DNA from: Planctomycetota bacterium
GTDB taxonomy: Bacteria > Planctomycetota > Phycisphaerae > WQYP01
Direction: 5' to 3'
Assembly (NCBI GenBank): GCA_021805585.1
Contig: JAJZEY010000312.1
Location: 1 to 5,062 of the forward strand
Length of the DNA stretch: 5,062 bases
Shown in pieces: positions 1 to 5,062 of the stretch. The notes below the pieces were generated by a model. That model had not been told where the DNA came from. It did no database searches and was given only the letters and a program-made list of their open reading frames with translations. A program made the position numbers and the translations under genes. The number at the start of each line of letters is the position of its first letter. The stretch's first letter is position 1.

Positions 1-50
1 CCGACACCCGCAGATTCAGATGGAATGAGGCACTAGCCTAAAATAAAAAC

Positions 51-124
51 GTCCTGTTGACGCGGCGGAAATAACGGCAGGCTTCTCACACATGCCTATT
101 ATCCAAATTTGGAAATAACAGGAC
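51..124. repeat. Nested inverted repeats (8-bp arms around a 12-bp palindrome)
   Basis: GTCCTGTT at 51-58 is matched by its exact reverse complement AACAGGAC at 117-124, and one further G·T pair is possible inside (59/116). Between the arms lies a perfect 12-bp palindrome, TCCAAATTTGGA (102-113). A smaller inverted pair, AGGC 79-82 with GCCT 94-97, gives a third short stem. The arrangement could be a folded RNA element, a regulator-binding site or a remnant of a small repeat. No T-run follows the right arm, so it does not look like an intrinsic terminator. The symmetry is directly visible; any function is a guess. Confidence 0.5.
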
Positions 125-286
125 AGGCGCAGTTCGTCATAGGGGCTGCCAATTTTTCTGACGTGGTGCTGATTTTCGTCTTCACAACCCGTATTTTTTT
201 TGCGCCAAGACCATTTCATGTAATCCAAAATGGCCTGACGCTCGATTTATTGGCAGACCGCCGGACTTTAAGCCACGAAATTGCAT

Positions 287-316
287 TTGACCCGATACGT
301 TCCCTACCGTTACGAT
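287..316 (+). promoter_or_regulatory. Candidate sigma70-type promoter for the DedA gene
   Basis: TTGACC (287-292, five of six matches to TTGACA) is followed after 18 bp by TACGAT (311-316, four of six matches to TATAAT). This would start transcription near 323 and leave a leader of about 40 bases before the ATG at 363. Placement and spacing are good, but the -10 box is imperfect and the call rests on pattern only. Confidence 0.3.
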
Positions 317-362
317 GGAATTTTTGCCCCTTTGACCGGACACGAACGGGAACCGCAAACGC

Positions 363-1058
363 ATGATCGGCCTTCTGAAACTTCTTCTAACCAAGTTCAC
401 CTATGTGGCGCTGGCCCTGATTCTTGTCGCGGCGGGCTGCGGCGTGCCGATTCCGGAAGATGTACCGCTGATCTTTTCCGGCTATCTTTGCAATCCGCAT
501 CAAAGTCCGCTGGCTGACCTGGCGAAGCCCTCCGGGGCAAAACCCGCCACCGCAACGACCACTTCGCCGGACCCGGGTACGGTGCCCTCCGCGAATATCA
601 TGTTTCTGGCTGGCATGCTGGGTATTGTGGGGGGCGACAGCATTCTGTACTTTATCGGGCGCTATGGCATCGATTCAAATAATCTTATAGCGCGGCACAT
701 TCGCAAAGTCCTGCATTCCAAACGGCGCGATCAGGTGAAAAAGCATTTTTCGCGGCATGGCAACCTGACCCTTTTCGTTGGACGGTTCGTGCCCGGTGTG
801 CGGGCCTTGATTTTCGCCCTTTGCGGCATATCCAAAATGCCTTACTGGCGGTTTGTGGTGGTGGATGGACTGGCTGGACTGATCAGCGTGCCGACGCTGA
901 TATGGCTTGGCTACTGGCAGGCAAAACATATCAATTGGCTTTTTGCCAAAGTGGCGGAAGTCAAACATGTCGTGTACGCGGTGGTAGCCATCGCAATTGT
1001 TATGGGCGCGGTCGTGTATTTCATGCGGCGGGGCCGGGCCGGGCAAAGCAAGCTTTAG
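363..1058 (+). CDS. DedA/VTT-domain (SNARE-associated family) inner-membrane protein
   Basis: This is a 231-residue polytopic membrane protein of the DedA family, whose members are implicated in flipping or recycling lipid carriers such as undecaprenyl phosphate and phospholipids, often coupled to the proton gradient. Visible family marks are GVPIPEDVP (27-35) after the first hydrophobic segment, GGDSILYFIGRYG (90-102), and the signature FVGRFVPGVRA (138-148) with its conserved arginines. A hydrophobic re-entrant/TM region follows at about 164-184, and a last TM helix at about 202-221 ends in a basic tail (MRRGRAGQSKL). Length is normal for the family. Residues 44-77 form a Pro/Thr/Ala/Ser-rich polar loop that is longer and less structured than usual. 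The ATG at 363 gives the expected N-terminus; only a weak GGGAA (348-352) lies upstream. The exact substrate cannot be told from sequence. Confidence 0.9.
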   Translation: MIGLLKLLLTKFTYVALALILVAAGCGVPIPEDVPLIFSGYLCNPHQSPLADLAKPSGAKPATATTTSPDPGTVPSANIMFLAGMLGIVGGDSILYFIGRYGIDSNNLIARHIRKVLHSKRRDQVKKHFSRHGNLTLFVGRFVPGVRALIFALCGISKMPYWRFVVVDGLAGLISVPTLIWLGYWQAKHINWLFAKVAEVKHVVYAVVAIAIVMGAVVYFMRRGRAGQSKL

Positions 1059-1106
1059 GACGGCCATCCAAAACCTGACACCCGCGCCGAACCTCCCGAT
1101 TTTGTT

Positions 1107-1112
1107 TACAAT
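1107..1112 (+). promoter_or_regulatory. Possible -10 box ahead of the HEAT-repeat gene
   Basis: TACAAT matches TATAAT at five of six positions and lies in an AT-rich island (1100-1120) within the otherwise GC-rich gap after the DedA gene. No good -35 box sits 16-18 bp upstream: CTGACA at 1075-1080 is 26 bp away, which is too far. If used, the promoter would give a leader of roughly 35 bases carrying the hairpin at 1121-1134. Weak evidence; read-through from the DedA gene is equally possible. Confidence 0.2.
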
Positions 1113-1120
1113 ATCGTTTT

Positions 1121-1134
1121 GCCGCTCCGGCGGC
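1121..1134 (+). promoter_or_regulatory. Leader hairpin with cUCCGg tetraloop just upstream of an RBS
   Basis: GCCGC (1121-1125) and GCGGC (1130-1134) form a perfect five-pair GC stem around the loop TCCG. As RNA this is a UNCG-type tetraloop closed by a C-G pair, a class known to be unusually stable. It ends six bases before the AGGAG ribosome-binding site. There is no U-tract after it, so it is not a standard intrinsic terminator. It could stabilise an mRNA 5' end after processing or influence ribosome loading; that role is inferred. Confidence 0.4.
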
Positions 1135-1140
1135 TGCGAC

Positions 1141-1145
1141 AGGAG
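1141..1145 (+). promoter_or_regulatory. Ribosome-binding site AGGAG that fixes a GTG start
   Basis: AGGAG lies seven bases before the in-frame GTG at 1153, which is near-ideal spacing. It is the strongest Shine-Dalgarno match in the window and is the main reason for choosing 1153 over the in-frame ATG at 997 inside the DedA gene. Confidence 0.7.
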
Positions 1146-1152
1146 TTTACAC

Positions 1153-2829
1153 GTGCTTGTGCAATTTTTATCCGCAGGCGGCCGCAAAGTCGCCTGTTCA
1201 TCGGGACTGTCCACAAAACGGCCCGGTCCGGCTCCGCATTTTTTGATTTCGCTTGCCGCCGCAGGCGCATTTATTTTCGGCGGCATCGCATCCGCCGCGC
1301 CGCAACCGCCATCAACCGCGGTTCATAAGCCGGGCAGGTCCGCCGGGACCGCGCCGGCCGCCCAGGTGCCTGAATCCGCGGGAAATGTGGCCCATGTTCT
1401 GGCGGCAACCACACAATTTTTTAAGCGCGGCTTTCATTCCAATCGTCACGGAGCGCTGGTTCTTGGATCGTTGCGATCCACGCGCGACGCGGGTCTGACG
1501 TCCTACTTCCTGGAAATCAGTAAGGCCAAAGACCCCATGCTGCAGCTCACGGGCATCCTGGACGCCAATTATGTCAGCGGAAACCCGAAAATTCTTAACA
1601 TGCGGCACTTTTTTTCAATTCCGTTGCCCACCCTGTTGACCGCCTCGCTGGCTATGCTGATTCAGTACGGAAACATCACCACCGGTCAGTTACAAATAAT
1701 TCTCAAAATTGCGCCCCAGCCTGCCCAGCGTCTTCTGGCGGCGGCGGCACTGGTGACGCGCAAACTGGACAACCAGGCGTTGCCTGTATTAACCAGCCTG
1801 CTGGCCAGTGCCGCCCCATCGGTGCGTTATTACGCGGCCATGACCATTCTGGAAACAGATGATGCCGGTGCCAAAGCCAAAGCCTTAGCCGTTCTTGCGC
1901 GGCTGGCCGCCACGCATTCACCGGATCTTCAGCACATTAAACGGGCTTTGCTGGCACGCGCGGCGGTGAAAGACATTCAAGCCGCGATTCCCTGGCTTTC
2001 GCAAATAGCTGGAGATAAAAAAGCCACCAACGGCACGCAGCGCCGCGCGGTAACCGCGCTGCTGTATATGCATGCGCCCGGTGCCGGTCCGCGGTTGGAA
2101 CATCTGATTGCAGATTCGCAGGGTACGATTGACCGCATCGAACTGGGCCTGCTGGCGATAGAATATGGCGCGCAGGTTTCACCGGCATCGCTGCGTGTCC
2201 TTTTGAAAACCCACTCCCCGCTTCAACGGGATATTGCCCGCGCCGGCCTGCTGGCCGCCTACCACAAAGACCCGCTTCCGGAAATCCTGCATCTGGTGCA
2301 TCAGGGCCAGCCACTGTTTTTGAATTGGGTATATGGCTACTGCCGGAATCCGGCGAACCATCATCGCCTGCGGCTGCTTAGCGCATTGGTTCACTACGCA
2401 ACCGTGGTCGACGGCCAGCGCGATGTGGATTATCTGCGGGCCCAAGCGGCGGCCAAACGTATGGCCAATATGGACAGCCCAACAGCCCGGCGGCTTCTGG
2501 CCGGATTTTTACAATCGGTGAACCATGGCGTGGTGGAAGCCGCCCTGGGCGGAATGATGCAAAGCAAAAAGATGAATTTCGGCCCGCTGGTGGCACCGGT
2601 ATGGCCGCGGTTGCGCAAGAGCCATGACCATCAGATCCGCGAGTACGCCGCGATTGTTCTGGCACGCGCCGGCCTGAAAATAGCCATGCCCGAGCTGCGG
2701 AACATTGTGCTTTATAACGACCGGCGGACCGACGGGTTTCGTGCCGTGGCCGGCTGGTATTACCTGAAGCTGGCGGGCCGGACGCGGCAATTGCTTCATG
2801 CTGTGGCGGCGGGAACGCCCGCTAAATAA
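1153..2829 (+). CDS. Exported HEAT-like helical-repeat protein, function unknown
   Basis: The product is 558 residues from the GTG start. The N-terminus has a long basic n-region (R11, K12, K22, R23), a hydrophobic core at about 29-45 (FLISLAAAGAFIFGGI) and a cleavage-like ASA|AP at 46-50, so it is probably a Sec-exported periplasmic or surface protein. A Pro/Ala-rich linker follows (50-75). The rest is almost wholly alpha-helical, with paired amphipathic helices of HEAT/PBS-lyase-like character. The clearest are around 195-250 (…LPVLTSLLASAAPSVRYYAAMT…), 262-345, 356-383 and 455-520 (…HDHQIREYAAIVLARAGL…). No enzyme motif or metal-binding cluster is seen. Such solenoids usually bind proteins or scaffold complexes, so a binding role is inferred and no partner is known. 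It begins 94 bp after the DedA gene, with its own strong RBS. I do not recognise a named family. Confidence 0.8.
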   Translation: MLVQFLSAGGRKVACSSGLSTKRPGPAPHFLISLAAAGAFIFGGIASAAPQPPSTAVHKPGRSAGTAPAAQVPESAGNVAHVLAATTQFFKRGFHSNRHGALVLGSLRSTRDAGLTSYFLEISKAKDPMLQLTGILDANYVSGNPKILNMRHFFSIPLPTLLTASLAMLIQYGNITTGQLQIILKIAPQPAQRLLAAAALVTRKLDNQALPVLTSLLASAAPSVRYYAAMTILETDDAGAKAKALAVLARLAATHSPDLQHIKRALLARAAVKDIQAAIPWLSQIAGDKKATNGTQRRAVTALLYMHAPGAGPRLEHLIADSQGTIDRIELGLLAIEYGAQVSPASLRVLLKTHSPLQRDIARAGLLAAYHKDPLPEILHLVHQGQPLFLNWVYGYCRNPANHHRLRLLSALVHYATVVDGQRDVDYLRAQAAAKRMANMDSPTARRLLAGFLQSVNHGVVEAALGGMMQSKKMNFGPLVAPVWPRLRKSHDHQIREYAAIVLARAGLKIAMPELRNIVLYNDRRTDGFRAVAGWYYLKLAGRTRQLLHAVAAGTPAK

Positions 2830-2830
2830 A

Positions 2831-2872
2831 TCGCGGAGTCAGGCCGATTTTTAAACCGGCTGCCGCCCGCGA
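2831..2872 (+). promoter_or_regulatory. Two-tier hairpin between the HEAT gene and cysS
   Basis: TCGCGG (2831-2836) pairs perfectly with CCGCGA (2867-2872). Inside it GCCG (2843-2846) pairs with CGGC (2857-2860) around an AT-rich loop. The structure starts one base after the HEAT-gene stop codon. There is no T-run behind it, so it may act as a Rho-independent-like 3' end stabiliser, a processing site or part of the cysS leader. It lacks the conserved features of a T-box. Pairing is visible; function is open. Confidence 0.35.
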
Positions 2873-2936
2873 CTATCCAATCGAATGGTCTGGAAACCTC
2901 TAACACCCGCCCCTGACAACCTGGAATACGAAACTT

Positions 2937-4547
2937 ATGACTCCAACATTTTACAACACGCTTACCCGCCACATGACGCCGCTATCTCCGCAGCAGCCTG
3001 GTCCGAACCCGTCCGACCCGCTGAATGGCGCGACCATCACCATGTATTCCTGCGGGCCAACCGTTTACGATTACGCCCACATTGGAAATTTCCGGTCGTT
3101 CCTGTTTGCGGACCTGCTGCGGCGCTATCTGGAAATTCGTGGCGCGCAAGTGCGCCATGTGATGAACATGACCGATGTCGGCCACATGACCGACGACCAG
3201 ATTGCCGACGGTGCCGGCCGGGACAAACTGGAACTTGCCGTTGAGAAAATGAAGGAGACTAAAAAGACCGGCGTCGCCCTGGTGGAAAATGCCAACGATC
3301 CATTCCAGGTGGCCGATTATTTCATTCAGGCGTTTTTGCGGGATGCCGTGTCGTTGCGGCTGGCCGTGGCAATGGACCATGACCGGGCGGCGGACCACGA
3401 AAAGGAATCCATCATGCCGCGTCCCACGCGTCATATTGCGGATTTTGTGACGCTGATTCAGCAGTTGATCAGCCGCGGCCACGCCTATGTCGGCACGGAC
3501 GGCGTGGTTTATTTTGATGTGGGCAGTTTTCCGGAATATGGCAAGTTATCCGGGAATTCGGTCGAGCAATTATCGCATGGTGCCGGCGGCAGAACCAATG
3601 AACAGGCGGCCAAGCGCCATCCGGCGGACTTTTTCCTGTGGAAACCGGACGTGACGCATATCATGCGGTGGCCAAGCCCATGGGGCGAAGGCTATCCCGG
3701 CTGGCATGTGGAATGCAGTTCCATGGCAATGGGAATTCTTGGCCCGACGCTGGATATTCACACCGGCGGCGAAGACAATATTTTTCCGCATCATGAATGT
3801 GAAATAGCCCAGTCGCAGGGTGCCACCGACCGCCCGTTTGTGCGGCTTTGGATGCACGCCCGGCATTTGATGGTCAATGGCGAGAAAATGTCCAAATCCA
3901 AAGCGAACTTTTTCACCATTCGGGATCTGACCGCCAGGGGCTACGATCCGCTGGTGGTGCGCTACGCTCTGATGGCGGCAAGATACCGCGAAACGCAGAA
4001 TTTTACGATCCAAAGCCTGCACGAAGCCGCCGCGGCCATTACCACACTCCGGGATCTGGCGGACAAGCTGACTCTTCTGGTTGTCGCCGTGGATGAATCT
4101 GCTGGAAATGAACATATAAACATACTTGATAATTTATCGCCTCCGCCTTCGGAAACAGACCCGGAAGATGCCTTCATGCTGACGGAATTTGACCGTGGTC
4201 TGGCGGAAGACCTGAATATTTCCGCAGCGCTGGCCGCGGTCTTCACCTGGGCGGCGGCACTGCTGAAACAGAAAACCATCGGCTTCCCGCGGGCAAGATC
4301 GGCGCTGCGGGCGCTCCAACGGGTGGACCATGTGCTGCAGGTTGTGTTCACGCCGACGCGGCCGCTGCCACCGGAAACGCTCCAGGCAATTGAAAATCTG
4401 ATAGCGCGGCGCAAGGCCGCAAAAATAAGCCGGGATTTCGCTCAAAGCGACGCCCTGCGCAAAGAACTGACCCTTCTGGGTGTGGAAGTGATGGATACCG
4501 CAAAAGGAATGGCGTGGCGCAGGCGGCTGGCACCGGTTGTGGCGTAA
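2937..4547 (+). CDS. cysS: Cysteine--tRNA ligase (cysteinyl-tRNA synthetase)
   Basis: This class I aminoacyl-tRNA synthetase makes Cys-tRNA(Cys) from cysteine, ATP and tRNA in the cytoplasm. The protein is 536 residues, longer than the roughly 460 of E. coli. Expected parts appear in order: YNTLTR start (6-11), MYSCGPTVYD with zinc ligand C39, an ATP-site HIGN (48-51) in place of HIGH, GWHVEC with C260, FPHHECE with H285 and E289 as the other zinc ligands, and GEKMSKS with KMSKS at 317-321. The C-terminal helical tRNA-binding part ends in the typical DFAQSDALRKELTLLGVEVMDT…W pattern. Extra length lies mainly at about 81-160 and in an acidic, Pro-rich linker at about 385-412, whose DNA is AT-rich. 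I recall the same HIGN and extended form from Planctomycetota. The ATG at 2937 gives the family N-terminus, but its RBS is poor (GGAA 2923-2926). It lies 107 bp after the HEAT gene. Confidence 0.96.
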   Translation: MTPTFYNTLTRHMTPLSPQQPGPNPSDPLNGATITMYSCGPTVYDYAHIGNFRSFLFADLLRRYLEIRGAQVRHVMNMTDVGHMTDDQIADGAGRDKLELAVEKMKETKKTGVALVENANDPFQVADYFIQAFLRDAVSLRLAVAMDHDRAADHEKESIMPRPTRHIADFVTLIQQLISRGHAYVGTDGVVYFDVGSFPEYGKLSGNSVEQLSHGAGGRTNEQAAKRHPADFFLWKPDVTHIMRWPSPWGEGYPGWHVECSSMAMGILGPTLDIHTGGEDNIFPHHECEIAQSQGATDRPFVRLWMHARHLMVNGEKMSKSKANFFTIRDLTARGYDPLVVRYALMAARYRETQNFTIQSLHEAAAAITTLRDLADKLTLLVVAVDESAGNEHINILDNLSPPPSETDPEDAFMLTEFDRGLAEDLNISAALAAVFTWAAALLKQKTIGFPRARSALRALQRVDHVLQVVFTPTRPLPPETLQAIENLIARRKAAKISRDFAQSDALRKELTLLGVEVMDTAKGMAWRRRLAPVVA

Positions 4548-4548
4548 A

Positions 4549-4568
4549 TTCCACCCCGCGGCCTGGAA
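4549..4568. terminator. Weak inverted repeat in the convergent gap
   Basis: TTCCA (4549-4553) and TGGAA (4564-4568) flank a GC-rich ten-base loop that itself contains the palindrome CCGCGG (4556-4561). It fills the 25-bp space between the stop codons of two converging genes, where a bidirectional terminator would be expected. The stem is short and no clear U-tract follows on either strand, so termination is inferred from position more than from structure. Confidence 0.2.
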
Positions 4569-4572
4569 ACAG

Positions 4573-5062
4573 TCAGACACTATCGGCGGCCGGTGGAGAT
4601 TGTCGCCATTGGCCGTCCACACATTGCCAATAGCCGGGCGGTGCCGCGTCGCGCAAAGCGGGCGGCAGGCGGTGCTGCGGAACATTGTCAAAACATTCCA
4701 GCCGCGTGAAGCGTTCAATGGCGGCGGGAATTCCGACCGCGGTAAAATGCGCATGCCCGGATGCGGGAAATGGGCCGCCATGGTTCATGGCCGGTGAAAC
4801 GGCCACGCCGGTGGGCATTTTGTTGTTAAGCAGCCGACCGACGCGCGGTCGCAGCAATTCCGCAATTTGGTCATACAGGCTGGCGTCATTGGCGTCATCG
4901 GCATAAATCGTGCCGGTCAGATTCCCTTCCAGCAAACCACAAATCACCACCAACTCGGCGACATCGTGGGCCTGTACCATCAGACACGCATTGCCGAACG
5001 CCTCGCGCTGGAAAATATCCGGATGACGGAGGAATTGACTTCCGGAAATTGCCAGAACAGTA
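4573..5062 (-). CDS. 2,5-dioxovalerate (alpha-ketoglutarate semialdehyde) dehydrogenase, C-terminal part
   Basis: The frame is open from the right edge to a TGA at 4573-4575, giving the last 162 residues of an aldehyde dehydrogenase superfamily enzyme. The upstream part, with the catalytic cysteine and the cofactor site, is outside the window. The fragment carries EAFG (20-23 of the fragment), matching the conserved ExFG of aldehyde dehydrogenases. It then has LLEGNLTGTIYADD, PTGVAVSPAMNHGGPFPAS, a TAVGIPAAIERF segment and LPPALRD near the end. This series is characteristic, from memory, of NAD(P)+-dependent alpha-ketoglutarate semialdehyde dehydrogenases, which oxidise 2,5-dioxopentanoate to 2-oxoglutarate in oxidative pentose, uronate/glucarate or hydroxyproline breakdown. 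It converges on cysS with 25 bp between stops, so it belongs to another transcription unit. The ATG at 4980 is internal, not the start. Confidence 0.85.
   Translation of the reverse strand, partial: TVLAISGSQFLRHPDIFQREAFGNACLMVQAHDVAELVVICGLLEGNLTGTIYADDANDASLYDQIAELLRPRVGRLLNNKMPTGVAVSPAMNHGGPFPASGHAHFTAVGIPAAIERFTRLECFDNVPQHRLPPALRDAAPPGYWQCVDGQWRQSPPAADSV

Larger units (their letters stand above)
1..362. other. Leading non-coding region upstream of the DedA gene
   Basis: This stretch has no open frame with protein-like composition, a credible start and a ribosome-binding site. It is more AT-rich than the genes to its right. All three plus-strand frames entering from the left edge stop by position 41 (tag 34-36, tga 26-28, taa 39-41), so at most a few C-terminal residues of an upstream gene could lie here, and I cannot recognise one. 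What can be seen is a palindromic block at 51-124 and a promoter-like pair at 287-316, each listed separately. The remainder (125-286) shows nothing I can name. Confidence 0.6.

Noticed and set aside
1..41. C-terminal tail of an upstream gene at the left edge
   Set aside because: Each frame offers only 8-12 residues before a stop and none is recognisable, so no gene can be supported.
16..228. 70-residue minus-strand frame starting at TTG
   Set aside because: Composition is not protein-like, it has no supporting RBS, and it overlaps the palindromic block.
109..366. 85-residue plus-strand frame starting at TTG
   Set aside because: No ribosome-binding site, no recognisable motif, and it runs over the candidate promoter and into the DedA start.
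429..440. Lipobox-like VAAGC (residues 22-26) near the DedA N-terminus
   Set aside because: The segment is the first membrane stretch of a polytopic DedA protein and leads straight into the conserved PIPEDVP motif, so lipoprotein processing is unlikely.
1026..1043. G-quadruplex motif from the G-runs at the end of the DedA gene
   Set aside because: Only three runs of three or more G are present in close spacing, and the bases code for the basic C-terminal tail of the protein.
997..1152. Upstream ATG at 997 as the start of the HEAT-repeat gene
   Set aside because: It lies inside the DedA gene in another frame, its extra 52 residues look like shadow translation, and it would bury the signal peptide. 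The GTG at 1153 has an ideal AGGAG and yields a proper N-terminus.
675..1286. 203-residue minus-strand frame opposite the DedA gene and the HEAT-gene start
   Set aside because: It is rich in His/Pro/Arg, as expected for an antisense shadow of a coding strand, and lies opposite two well-supported features.
2830..2936. T-box or similar tRNA-sensing leader upstream of cysS
   Set aside because: The gap is only 107 bases and shows neither a T-box consensus nor a terminator with a U-run. Such leaders are also mainly found in Firmicutes and a few other groups.

Overview
The window is a stretch of ordinary bacterial chromosome, moderately GC-rich, with tightly packed genes and mostly short gaps. The most informative gene is a cysteinyl-tRNA synthetase of a variant subtype: HIGN instead of HIGH, a long 'MTDVGHMTDD…' region, and 'TGGEDNIFPHHECE'. 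From memory this matches Planctomycetota (Phycisphaerae/Planctomycetia) enzymes best. The DedA protein with a PEDVP motif and the secreted HEAT-repeat protein fit the same phylum. The assignment is inference by recall, not a database result.

Layout from left to right. Positions 1-362 hold no gene I can defend. They contain a nested palindromic region (51-124) and a plausible sigma70-type promoter (287-316). Positions 363-1058 (+) encode a DedA/VTT-family membrane protein with an unusual Pro/Thr/Ala-rich loop. A 94-bp gap follows, with a compact hairpin (cUCCGg loop) just before a strong AGGAG ribosome-binding site. Positions 1153-2829 (+) encode an exported alpha-helical HEAT-like repeat protein of unknown function that starts at GTG. 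A 107-bp gap with a two-tier hairpin precedes cysS (2937-4547, +). A 25-bp convergent gap separates cysS from the C-terminal part of an aldehyde dehydrogenase on the minus strand (4573 to beyond 5062), very probably 2,5-dioxovalerate (alpha-ketoglutarate semialdehyde) dehydrogenase.

The three plus-strand genes could be co-transcribed, but their products share no obvious pathway: envelope lipid scrambling or transport, an exported helical-repeat scaffold, and tRNA charging. The dehydrogenase belongs to a separate transcript that enters from the right. I found no mobile element, CRISPR array, RNA gene, or defence/biosynthetic system. The points most worth checking are the uncharacterised exported HEAT protein, the small RNA/DNA structures in the gaps, and the variant CysRS.
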